Part shown: piece by piece, positions 8,522 to 17,371 of the stretch | Layout: each line of letters starts with the position of its first letter | How positions within the stretch are numbered: the first letter of the stretch is position 1 | Origin: Sphingomonas sp. SUN019 | GTDB lineage: Bacteria > Pseudomonadota > Alphaproteobacteria > Sphingomonadales > Sphingomonadaceae | Assembly: GCF_024758705.1 (NCBI RefSeq) | Contig: NZ_CP096971.1 | Span: 3,439,501-3,503,500, forward strand | DNA length: 64,000 bases | Reading direction: 5' to 3' | Made by a program: the position numbers and the translations under genes | The notes under the pieces: generated by a model | Seen by the model: the letters and a program-made list of their open reading frames with translations, nothing else | What the model was told of the DNA's origin: nothing | The model's database searches: none

Positions 8522-11500
8522 GCGGGCTTCGGTTCGGCTGGAGGGGCAGGGGGCGTCGTATCGTCCCTGTGGTGGAAACGCTTGAAACCGTCACGGAACC
8601 CGCGGCGAACCAGGACGAAGAACAGCGGGATATAGAAGATCGCGAGGATTGTCGCAGTCAGCATCCCGCCGATCACTGCGGTGCCGATCGCGATCCGACT
8701 GTTCGCGCCTGCGCCGGTCGAGATCGCCAGCGGCAACACGCCGAAGATGAAGGCCAGGCTCGTCATCAGGATCGGGCGCAGGCGCAGCTTCGCCGCTTTC
8801 AGCGCGGCGTCGATGACGCGCGCGCCCTTCTTTTCCTCCTGTTCGGCGAATTCGATCATCAGAATCGCGTTCTTTGCCGCCAGCCCCATCGTCGTCAGCA
8901 GACCGATCTGGAGATAGACGTCGTTTACCAGCCCGCGCAGCGTTACGAACAGTATGGCGCCGATCAGCCCGAGCGGAATGACCAGCAGTACCGCCAGGGG
9001 GATAGTCCAACTCTCATACAGCGCGGCGAGGCACAGAAACACGACGATGATCGACAGGCCGTACAGGAGCGGCGCCTGACCCGACGACAGTCGTTCCTGA
9101 TACGATATGCCCGCCCATGCGATGCTGGTGCCCGGTATCTTTGCGGCCAGAGCTTCGATGCTGTCCATCGCATCGCCCGAACTCGCGCCATTCGCCCCCG
9201 AGCCCTGGAATTCGAAACTGCTGACGCCGTTAAAGCGCGACAAGGTCGTCGGGGCCTGCGACCAGCTGGTCGTGGCGAAGGAGGAGAACGGCACCATTTG
9301 CCCGTCCGATCCGCGCACGAACCATTGATCCAGGTCGTCGGGTTTCGATCGATACGGGGCGTCGCCCTGCACGTACACGCGCTTCACCCGGCCGCGATCG
9401 ACGAAATCGTTGACGTAGCGCCCACCCCAGGCGGTCGACAGCGTCGTATTCACGTCATTCTGCGTCAGCCCCAGCGCGGCGAGTTTCTGGGCGTCGGTGT
9501 GGACCTGCAACGTTCCGATATCGGGAAGTTCGGTCAGGCGAACGCCAGCCAGGCCGGAACCTTGGGCATTGGCCATTTCCAGCAGACGGTCTCGCGCGGC
9601 GTTGAAGTCCGCGTCGCTCAGTCCGCCGGTGTTCTGCAGTTCGACCGTGAACCCCTCCGACTGGCCGAGGCCGCGGATGGCGGGAGGGACCAATGCGAAT
9701 ACGCGCGCGTCGCGGAAGTTGCGGAAGGCGGCGGTGGCGCGGGCGATGATCGCGTCGGCGCTGTTTTCCTTGCCCGCGCGATCCGACCAGTCGACGAAGT
9801 TCAGAAAACCGCGGCCAGTGTTCTGCCCGCTCGCGCCGCCGCCTCCGCCACCCGCGACGGTGAACATGGTGGCGATATTGCCGTTCTCGTTGTCGGCGAA
9901 ATAGCGTTCGATCTGCTGCTGGACCTCGGTCGTGCGGCCCTGCGTCGCGCCGGCCGGAAGCTGGAACTGGATGCTCGCCGCGCCCTGATCCTCGGTCGGC
10001 AGGAAACCGGTCGGCAGGCGCAGGAACAGCACCGCGAGCAGCGCGACCGTGCCGACGTAAACCAGCAAGAAGATCCATTTGCGGTCGACCACGGTCTTCA
10101 CCGCGCTGACGTACTTATCCGTCCCGCGTTCGAAATTGCGGTTGAACCAGTCCTTCGCCTGTTCGCCCTTCTCGGCGACGCGCGGGAAACGGCGGCCGAG
10201 CCAACCTTCTCGCAAGCTGCCCTCCTCGCTCCTCTGTTTCAACAGGGTGGAGGTCAATGCGGGCGACAGGATCAGCGCGACCAGCACCGACAGCACCATC
10301 GCGGAGATGACGGTCAGCGAAAATTGCTTGTAAATGACGCCGGTCGATCCGCCGAAGAAAGCCATCGGCAGGAACACCGCCGACAGGACCAGCGCGATCG
10401 CGACCAGCGCGACGGTGATCTCGTTCATCGATTCGATCGTCGCCTCGCGCGGCGTCATTTCGGGATTTTCGTCCATCAGCCGCTCGACGTTCTCGACCAC
10501 CACGATCGCGTCGTCGACGAGCAGACCGATGGCGAGGACGAGGCCGAACAGCGTCAGCGTGTTGATCGAGAACCCGGCGAAATAGAAGATCGCGAACGTG
10601 CCGAGCAGCACGACCGGCACCGCGATCGTCGGGATCAGCGTCGCGCGCCAGCTCTGCAGGAACACGAACATCACGATGACGACCAGGATCACCGCCTCGA
10701 TCAGCGTCTTCACGACCTCCTCGATCGACAGCTTGATGAAGGCGGTGGTGTCGTTGGCGTAGGCGACGCGCAGATTGGGCGGGAAGGTCTTTGCGACGCG
10801 TGAGATTTCCGCCTTCACCAGTTCGGCGGTCTTCAGCGCGTCGGCGCCGGGGGCCAGCAGGATCGCGATGCCCGCGCCGGGATGGCGATTGACGCGGCTT
10901 TGCGCGGCATAGCTTTCCGCGCCGAGTTCGATCCGCGCCACGTCCGACAGTTTGACCGTCGCGCCCGACGGCAGCGTCTTCAGGATGATCGCGCGAAACT
11001 GTTCGGGGGTTTGCAGTCGCGACTGCGCGGTGACGGTCGCGTTCAGCATCTGGTCGTTCGGCATCGGCTGACCGCCCAGCTCGCCCGCCGCGACCTCGGT
11101 ATTCTGGTTGGTCACGGCGGTGATGACGTCGCCGGGGATCAGCTGGTAACTCGCCAGCCGCGCGGGATCGAGCCAGATGCGCATCGCATATTGCGCGCCG
11201 AACACGTTGGTGTCGCCGACCCCTTCGACGCGGCCCAGCGGATCCTGCAGGTTCGATACCAGATAGTCGCTGACGTCCTGATTGGTCAGCTTGTCGGTAA
11301 CGTCATAAACGCCCGCGATCATCAGGAAGTCGGGGTTCGACTTGCGCACCCGCAGGCCCTGCTGCTGAACCTGCGCGGGCAGGCGGCTGATCGATTGCTG
11401 GACCTGGTTCTGCACCTGGACCTGCGCGATGTCGGGGTCGGTGCCCTTCTCGAACGTTGCGGTGATGTTCACCGATCCGCGGGATGAGGACGACGAACTG

Positions 11501-11733
11501 AAGTACAGCAGTCCGTCGATGCCGGTCAGCTGCTGTTCGATGACCTGCGTGACGCTGTTCTGAATCGTCGTTGCATTCGCGCCGGGGTAACTGGCGGAGA
11601 TCGACACCTGCGGCGGCGCGACGTCGGGATACTGAGCGATCGGCAGCGACAGGATCGCACCGACGCCTGCCATCATCACGATGATCGCCAACACCCACGC
11701 GAAGATCGGGCGGTCGATGAAGATCTTCGACAT
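8518..11733 (-). CDS. RND multidrug efflux permease, HAE1/AcrB family
   Basis: 1071-residue inner-membrane proton/drug antiporter of the AcrB/MexB type. The N-terminus MSKIFIDRPIFAWVLAIIVMM is characteristic; Asp407-Asp408 in GLLVDDAIVVVENV occupy the same positions as the AcrB proton-relay pair. Two large periplasmic loops and twelve membrane segments can be followed. It is preceded by the adaptor gene (4 bp gap) and overlaps the channel gene. Substrates are probably hydrophobic drugs, dyes or solvents; no local regulator gene is obvious. Confidence 0.95.
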   Translation of the reverse strand: MSKIFIDRPIFAWVLAIIVMMAGVGAILSLPIAQYPDVAPPQVSISASYPGANATTIQNSVTQVIEQQLTGIDGLLYFSSSSSSRGSVNITATFEKGTDPDIAQVQVQNQVQQSISRLPAQVQQQGLRVRKSNPDFLMIAGVYDVTDKLTNQDVSDYLVSNLQDPLGRVEGVGDTNVFGAQYAMRIWLDPARLASYQLIPGDVITAVTNQNTEVAAGELGGQPMPNDQMLNATVTAQSRLQTPEQFRAIILKTLPSGATVKLSDVARIELGAESYAAQSRVNRHPGAGIAILLAPGADALKTAELVKAEISRVAKTFPPNLRVAYANDTTAFIKLSIEEVVKTLIEAVILVVIVMFVFLQSWRATLIPTIAVPVVLLGTFAIFYFAGFSINTLTLFGLVLAIGLLVDDAIVVVENVERLMDENPEMTPREATIESMNEITVALVAIALVLSAVFLPMAFFGGSTGVIYKQFSLTVISAMVLSVLVALILSPALTSTLLKQRSEEGSLREGWLGRRFPRVAEKGEQAKDWFNRNFERGTDKYVSAVKTVVDRKWIFLLVYVGTVALLAVLFLRLPTGFLPTEDQGAASIQFQLPAGATQGRTTEVQQQIERYFADNENGNIATMFTVAGGGGGGASGQNTGRGFLNFVDWSDRAGKENSADAIIARATAAFRNFRDARVFALVPPAIRGLGQSEGFTVELQNTGGLSDADFNAARDRLLEMANAQGSGLAGVRLTELPDIGTLQVHTDAQKLAALGLTQNDVNTTLSTAWGGRYVNDFVDRGRVKRVYVQGDAPYRSKPDDLDQWFVRGSDGQMVPFSSFATTSWSQAPTTLSRFNGVSSFEFQGSGANGASSGDAMDSIEALAAKIPGTSIAWAGISYQERLSSGQAPLLYGLSIIVVFLCLAALYESWTIPLAVLLVIPLGLIGAILFVTLRGLVNDVYLQIGLLTTMGLAAKNAILMIEFAEQEEKKGARVIDAALKAAKLRLRPILMTSLAFIFGVLPLAISTGAGANSRIAIGTAVIGGMLTATILAIFYIPLFFVLVRRGFRDGFKRFHHRDDTTPPAPPAEPKPA

Positions 11734-11737
11734 GGGC

Positions 11738-12943
11738 TCAGCCCGCCTTTCCGGCGGCGCCCTGTGATTCCTGGGATGGGGGAGCGATGCGCTGCGGACT
11801 GTTCGCCGGTACCGGGCGAATGTCGCCGTTGGGCTTCAGATTCGCGGTGCCCTGCGTGATGACCTTGTCGCCCGGACGAAGCCCGTCGGTGACGACCCAG
11901 AACGCGCCCTGCGTGCGCTCCGCCTTGATCGTGCGCTGAACCGATTTGTTGTTCGGCCCGACGATATAGACCGTCGCATTGCCGCGCGGATCGCGCGCGA
12001 CCGCGGCTTGCGGCACCAGGAATGCGTTGGTGTCGACCGATTGCGCGAAGCCTGCGCGGACGAACATCCCCGGCAGCAACAGCCCTTCCGGATTGGCGAA
12101 GCGCGCGCGCAGAGTCACCGTGCCGGTCGCGGTGTCGACCACCGCTTCGGAAAATTCGACGCTGCCGGTCAGTCCGTAGTCGCTGCCGTCCTCCAGCCGC
12201 AATGTCACGGCGGCGCGGGCGGGGACCGCTCCGCCGGCCGCGAGCGCACGGCGCAAAGCGAGCAGGTCGGCGGAGGATTGCTGCATGTCGACGAAGATCG
12301 GGTCGAGCTGCTGGATTGTCGCCAGCGGATCGGTCTGGCTCATCGACACGAGCGCGCCAACCGTGAACAGCGAACGCCCGATACGTCCGGTAATCGGCGC
12401 GGGGACGGTGGTGAAGCGCAGGTTGACGCGCGCGGTGTCGAGTTGCGCGCGGGTCTGCAGGATCGACGCCTGCGCCTGCCGCTGCGTGGCGATCGCGTCG
12501 GTATAGTCCTGCTTGCTGACCGCTTCGGCCTCGGCGAGCGGGCGGAAGCGATCGGCGCGGATCTTCGCGGCGGCAGCGGTGGCCTGCGCGCTGGCCACGT
12601 TGGCGCTCGCCTCGTTCGCGGCGGCGCGGTAGAGACTGGGATCGATCTGGTAGAGCGGCTGACCGCGCTTCACGATCGAACCTTCGGTGAAATAGCGCCG
12701 CTGGATCACGCCGGACACCTGCGGACGGACCTCACTGCTCTGGAAGGCGACGGTGCGCCCGGCGAGTTCGGTCGTCACGGGAACGCTGGTCGGCTGGACG
12801 ACGACGTAGCCCACTGTCACCGGGCCAGTCGGTCCACTGCGACCGCCCTTGCCTTGCGCTTCTTGCCCTTGGCCGCTGCCACAGGCGACCAGCAACAGCG
12901 GCAACACGGCCGCCGCGAGCACGAGCCGACGTTCTCGATTCAC
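11738..12943 (-). CDS. RND efflux periplasmic adaptor (MFP) lipoprotein
   Basis: 401-residue AcrA/MexA-type membrane-fusion protein. The GTG at 12943 is preferred because it starts a short lipoprotein signal, VNRERRLVLAAAVLPLL, with lipobox LLVAC; longer in-frame starts would place this signal about 35 residues inside. Features are the lipoyl half-motifs (VRPQVSGVIQRRYFTEGSIVK and VPAPITGRIGRSLFTVGALV), a helical hairpin between them, and a C-terminal beta-barrel ending LVPQAAVARDPRGN. It is the first gene of the three-gene efflux operon. Confidence 0.92.
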   Translation of the reverse strand: MNRERRLVLAAAVLPLLLVACGSGQGQEAQGKGGRSGPTGPVTVGYVVVQPTSVPVTTELAGRTVAFQSSEVRPQVSGVIQRRYFTEGSIVKRGQPLYQIDPSLYRAAANEASANVASAQATAAAAKIRADRFRPLAEAEAVSKQDYTDAIATQRQAQASILQTRAQLDTARVNLRFTTVPAPITGRIGRSLFTVGALVSMSQTDPLATIQQLDPIFVDMQQSSADLLALRRALAAGGAVPARAAVTLRLEDGSDYGLTGSVEFSEAVVDTATGTVTLRARFANPEGLLLPGMFVRAGFAQSVDTNAFLVPQAAVARDPRGNATVYIVGPNNKSVQRTIKAERTQGAFWVVTDGLRPGDKVITQGTANLKPNGDIRPVPANSPQRIAPPSQESQGAAGKAG

Positions 12944-13054
12944 AAACCGCAACCCGTTACACCCGATACTATAAAGGTCGGCACAAGCCCCCACAAACAG
13001 TTGCCAAGGCAAATGGTTTCTCGGCTCGAGCAGGTTATTTTGCAAGTGCGAAGG

Positions 13055-13828
13055 TCACGCGCCCACAAACCGGCCGGGGCGGCGTTCACCAACCGCCCTG
13101 ATCCCCTCGCGAAAATCGGCGGTGGCCATCAATATGTCCTGCTGCGCGCGCTCATGATCGGTGCGTTTGGCGACGGCCTGCGCAAGGTCGCCACGCAAGG
13201 TCGCGCGCGTCGCCTGGACGCCGAGCGGCGCGTTGGCGGCGATTTCCCGCGCCAGCGTTTCGGCCTCCGCGCGCAGGCCATCAAGCGGGGCGATTTCGTC
13301 GACGAGACCGAAGGCCAGCGCCTCTTCACCCTTCACCCGGCGGCCGGTTAGCAGCATCAGCGACGCTTTCTGTTCGCCGACGACGCGGGGCAGGGTGTGG
13401 GTGATGCCGAACCCGGCGTGGAATCCCAAAGTCACGAAATTGGCGGAAAAGCGCGCTTCGGGCGCGGCGACGCGGAAATCGGCGATCAGCGCGAGGCCCA
13501 GCCCCGCACCGACCGCGGCACCCTGCACCGCGGCGACGATCGGCTTCTTTGCCGCGAACAGCCGCACCGCGTTGCGGTACAAAGCGGGCGTCTCGCTCTC
13601 GCCCTCCTCGTTCGCCAGCGGCTTGTCGCCGGTTAGATCGGCCCCGCCGCAGAACACGCGTCCAGCGGTCGCCAGCACGATCGTGCGGCACGCCATATCG
13701 CCGTCGAGTTCCTCCAGCACGTCGGCCAGCGCGCCGATCAGCGCGGCGTTGACGTGGTTGTGCGGCGGGCGATCGATGACGATCGTCGCGACGTGATCGG
13801 TCGTGGTGACCGCGATATGCTCTCTCAT
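13055..13828 (-). CDS. enoyl-CoA hydratase/isomerase family protein
   Basis: 257-residue crotonase-fold protein. The oxyanion-hole segments are CGGADLTG (about residues 61-68) and AVQGAAVGAGLGLALIADFRVAA (about 100-122). The residue matching the second catalytic Glu lies in LPRVVGEQKA rather than a canonical hydratase GExxR context, so isomerase or another crotonase activity is possible. Its start overlaps the acyl-CoA dehydrogenase stop by 4 bp, indicating an acyl-CoA degradation pair. Confidence 0.85.
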   Translation of the reverse strand: MREHIAVTTTDHVATIVIDRPPHNHVNAALIGALADVLEELDGDMACRTIVLATAGRVFCGGADLTGDKPLANEEGESETPALYRNAVRLFAAKKPIVAAVQGAAVGAGLGLALIADFRVAAPEARFSANFVTLGFHAGFGITHTLPRVVGEQKASLMLLTGRRVKGEEALAFGLVDEIAPLDGLRAEAETLAREIAANAPLGVQATRATLRGDLAQAVAKRTDHERAQQDILMATADFREGIRAVGERRPGRFVGA

Positions 13829-14991
13829 GCCCGTGTCCCCAAGAGATTGCGCGCGACCACCCAGTTATGGATTTCGGTCGGCCCGTCATAAATCCGCATG
13901 ACGCGTAGCCGCGACGCCATCATCTGCAGCGGCATCTCGCGCGTCATGCCCATCGCGCCGAAGCATTGCATCGCGTGATCGACCACCTCCCACGCCATTT
14001 CCAGCGCATAGGATTTGATCATCGAAATCTCGCTGCGGACGTCGCGCCCCTCGTCCAGCTTCCACGCGCAATCATAGGTCATCAGCCGCGCGGCGTGGAT
14101 GCGGATCGCGGCGTCGGCGATCCAGTTCTGCACCGTCTGGCGTTCCGACAGCGGCTTGCCGAAGGTGGAGCGTTGCGGCGCATAGTCGATCATCATCTCC
14201 ATCGCGCGCTGCGCCATGCCGATCGCATTCGCCGCCATTTCCGAGCGCCGCGTCCCGAGCCGAAGCTGCATCGGCGCGAAGCCTTGCCCTTCCTTGCCCA
14301 GCACCTTCCACCCCTCGACCCGGCAATCGTCGAGCGCGACCTCAAAGGTGGTATGCCCGCCGATCATCGGGATCGGGCGGACGACGTTGAAGCCCGGCGC
14401 GTCGCGATCGACCAGGAATGCGGTCATCCCGCCGCGCGCGCCCTTTTCTCGGTCGCTGACCGCCATCACGATCGTGAAGTCGGCGTGATCGGCCTTGGTT
14501 ATCCAGATCTTTCGCCCGTTCAGGATCCAGTCGTCGCCGTCGCGATCGGCGCGGGTCTTCATCCCCGCAGGATCGGTGCCTGCGCCCGGTTCCGAAATGC
14601 CGATCGCGGAGACGGTCTCGCCGCGCACGTAGGGTGCCAGATACGCCTCGCGCTGACGATCGGTGACGGTCGCGGCCAGCATCCGCAGGTTCGGGCTGTC
14701 GGGCGGCAAAGTGAACGGAACGATCGTCCGCCCCAGCGCCTCGTTCACCGCGACCATCGCCACCGCGGGCAGATCGTGACCGCCGACGTCGGCCGGCGCG
14801 TCGAGCCCCCACAGGCCCAGTTCGCGCGAAACGCGCTCGACCCGCTCCAGTTCTTCGGCGCTGAGATGCGGACCTTCACCGGCGATGTCGCGCGCCAGCA
14901 CCGCGCCCTCCAGCGGCATCAATTCGTCGTCGACGAAGCGGCGAACCAGGTCGGCGACCATCCGGTGATCGTCGTCGAGATCGAAGTTCAT
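13825..14991 (-). CDS. acyl-CoA dehydrogenase, ACAD10/11-like
   Basis: 388-residue flavoenzyme that introduces the alpha-beta double bond into acyl-CoA. The start at 14991 is chosen over an upstream in-frame Met because GGGAGCGGAC precedes it and MNFDLDDDHR is a typical N-terminus. The FAD/substrate motif AIGISEPGAGTDPAGM and the C-terminal GAMGMTREMP are clear. In the position of the usual catalytic Glu (YEG) this protein has Asp369 (IYDGPTEIH), as in the ACAD10/11-like subgroup. Coupled to the enoyl-CoA hydratase gene. Confidence 0.88.
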   Translation of the reverse strand: MNFDLDDDHRMVADLVRRFVDDELMPLEGAVLARDIAGEGPHLSAEELERVERVSRELGLWGLDAPADVGGHDLPAVAMVAVNEALGRTIVPFTLPPDSPNLRMLAATVTDRQREAYLAPYVRGETVSAIGISEPGAGTDPAGMKTRADRDGDDWILNGRKIWITKADHADFTIVMAVSDREKGARGGMTAFLVDRDAPGFNVVRPIPMIGGHTTFEVALDDCRVEGWKVLGKEGQGFAPMQLRLGTRRSEMAANAIGMAQRAMEMMIDYAPQRSTFGKPLSERQTVQNWIADAAIRIHAARLMTYDCAWKLDEGRDVRSEISMIKSYALEMAWEVVDHAMQCFGAMGMTREMPLQMMASRLRVMRIYDGPTEIHNWVVARNLLGTRA

Positions 14992-15166
14992 GTCCGCTCC
15001 CAGATGTGTCCGTTCGGCCACGCGCTTAAGCCGATCATCTGCGCGATGCCAGTATCGTTAGCTTACGTGGTGGAAGCGAATGAAACCCTTTGCTAAATGG
15101 TGCGTTGCGGCGAGTAAGGGGGCGTATCGATCAGGATCGAACGCGCCGGGGCAAAAGGGCGCGTTA

Positions 15167-17371
15167 GTGATTTTTTCGACAGGTCGTCATCGCTGGCTCG
15201 CGGTCGCCTTGCTCGCCACGTTACCGATTTCCGTGCACGCGCAACTCGCCAAGCCGGGCACTGCTCCTGCGACCGGTCCCGACGCGCCGAAGTCCGCGAC
15301 CGAACAGCCGCAGGGCGATCCGAAGGGCAATGCGCCGATCGTTCCCGACGTTGAATTCGACAGCGCGCTGCCACCGCTATCGAACGATATCAACGCGCCG
15401 CTGGAGCCGATGAGCGCGGCTACGCCGTCCGCCCCGGCCAACCCGGCGCAAACGTCACCGGCGACCCCCGTGCCGGTCGGCACGCTGCCGCCGCCCGCAC
15501 CCGAAGACCCCGAACTCGCGCAACCGCTCGCGCCGATCGGCAGCTTCGACACGACGCCGTTCGTGACCGAGGTGCAGGTAGCGGACGGCGATGCGCCCGA
15601 AATCCGGTATGAAACCGTGATCCGCGGGCTCGACGAACTGAAACTGGCCGACGAATTCAAATCCTTGTCGTCGCTGGAAGAGGGCGATGGCAAGGCGGGC
15701 AACGCCACGCAGGTCGCGGCGCGCGCGCGTGAGGACGAGGCGTTGGCGGTGCGGCTGATGAAGTCGCTGGGCTATTACGACGGGGTCGCGATCTCGACGA
15801 TCGAATCGATCCCGAACACGCCGGGCAGGCTGCGCGCGATCGTCAGCGCGACGTCGGGGCGGATCTATACGCTGGGCGCGATCAACATCGTCGGCGGGCC
15901 GACCGTGCCGCCCGAGTTGCTGCGCGAACAACTGCCGCTTAAATCTGGGGATCCGATCGAGGCTGCGCGCATTCAGGGCGCAGAGGCGAATCTCAGCCTG
16001 GTGCTGCCGCAGCGCGGTTATCCCTTCGTCAAGGTCGGCGACCGCGACATCCTGCTCGACGAAGCTACGGTAAAGGGCGACTATACCTTGCCGGTCGACA
16101 CTGGGCCGCGATCGTCGTTCGGCAAGCTGCGGACCGAGGGCGATGCGGTGTTCGATCTGGAGCACCTGAACATCTTCCCGCGGTTTGACGCGGGCGAACT
16201 CTACGATGCGCGGATGACCGACGATTTGCGGCAAGCGCTGGTCGCGACGGGTCTTTTCAACGGCATCGGCGTCGAACCGGTGCGGACCGGGCAGCCAGGG
16301 CCGGACGGGACCGAGCAGGTCGATCTGATGGTCAAGCAGACCAAGGGGCCGCAGCGCAGCCTCGCCGCCAGCGCGGGTTATGGCACGGGCGAGGGTTTCA
16401 AGGCGGAGGGGTCATGGACCCACCGCAATCTGTTCCCGCCCGAAGGCGCGCTGATCGGCACCATCATCGCCGGCACGCAGCAGCAGGGCGCGTCGGGCAC
16501 GTTCCGCCGATCCAACGCGGGGCGCCGCGACCGCACGTTCCAGGTGATCGCATCGGCGAACCGCAGCAGCTTCGACGCGTTCGAGGCGTTCACCGGCACA
16601 TTGTCGGTGCGCTGGGCGTATGATTCGACCCCAATCTGGCAGAAGCAGTTCACTTATGCCTTCGGTGCCGAGCTTGTCGGGACCAATGAAAACGCGTTCG
16701 ACTTCGATATCAACGAACGCACGCGCCGTACATATGGCATCGCCGCACTTCCCGTGCAGGCGGTGTGGGACAAATCCGACGACCTGCTCAATCCGACGCG
16801 CGGGTATCGCCTGAAACTCAATCTCAGCCCGGAAACATCGGTTCAGGGATCGGTACGACCCTATGCGCGCGCGATGGTGGAGGGCACATTCTATTATCCG
16901 GTCAGCCCCAGCCTGGTGATCGCCGGACGCGCCCGCGCCGGATCGATCCTTGGCATCGATCGCGACGATATCGCGCCGTCGCGGCGGTACTATGGTGGCG
17001 GCGGCGGGTCGGTGCGCGGTTACGGTTTCCAGCGGCTCGGGCCGTTCGAGCCGGTTTCGTCGCTGGTTCCCGACGAGGACGGCAACATCAACCTTGCCGA
17101 CCTGAAACCGATCGGCGGACGCAGCCTCAACGAATTCGCGCTCGAGGCGCGCTATCGCTTCGGCGATTTTGGGATCGTGCCGTTCTTCGATGCGGGCAAC
17201 GCTTATGAGACCGTCTATCCCAAGGGCGGCGACCTGCGCTACGGCGCGGGGATCGGCGGGCGGTTCTACACCAATTTCGGACCGATGCGCTTCGATCTGG
17301 CGACCCCGCTCAACCCGCGGCCGGGCGACGGCAAGGTCGCGCTCTATATCTCGATCGGGCAGGCATTCTGA
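15167..17371 (+). CDS. tamA: TamA-like outer-membrane assembly protein (Omp85 family)
   Basis: About 734-residue Omp85/BamA-superfamily protein of the translocation and assembly module, inserting certain outer-membrane proteins with TamB. The GTG at 15167 (AAGGG upstream) starts a signal peptide ending ISVHAQ; an in-frame ATG at 15080 would add 29 residues before it. A Pro/Ala-rich linker (about residues 35-110) is followed by POTRA-like domains and a C-terminal 16-strand barrel with the GGGGSVRGYGFQRLGP motif typical of Omp85 strands, ending YISIGQAF. Its stop shares one base with the tamB start. Confidence 0.9.
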   Translation: MIFSTGRHRWLAVALLATLPISVHAQLAKPGTAPATGPDAPKSATEQPQGDPKGNAPIVPDVEFDSALPPLSNDINAPLEPMSAATPSAPANPAQTSPATPVPVGTLPPPAPEDPELAQPLAPIGSFDTTPFVTEVQVADGDAPEIRYETVIRGLDELKLADEFKSLSSLEEGDGKAGNATQVAARAREDEALAVRLMKSLGYYDGVAISTIESIPNTPGRLRAIVSATSGRIYTLGAINIVGGPTVPPELLREQLPLKSGDPIEAARIQGAEANLSLVLPQRGYPFVKVGDRDILLDEATVKGDYTLPVDTGPRSSFGKLRTEGDAVFDLEHLNIFPRFDAGELYDARMTDDLRQALVATGLFNGIGVEPVRTGQPGPDGTEQVDLMVKQTKGPQRSLAASAGYGTGEGFKAEGSWTHRNLFPPEGALIGTIIAGTQQQGASGTFRRSNAGRRDRTFQVIASANRSSFDAFEAFTGTLSVRWAYDSTPIWQKQFTYAFGAELVGTNENAFDFDINERTRRTYGIAALPVQAVWDKSDDLLNPTRGYRLKLNLSPETSVQGSVRPYARAMVEGTFYYPVSPSLVIAGRARAGSILGIDRDDIAPSRRYYGGGGGSVRGYGFQRLGPFEPVSSLVPDEDGNINLADLKPIGGRSLNEFALEARYRFGDFGIVPFFDAGNAYETVYPKGGDLRYGAGIGGRFYTNFGPMRFDLATPLNPRPGDGKVALYISIGQAF

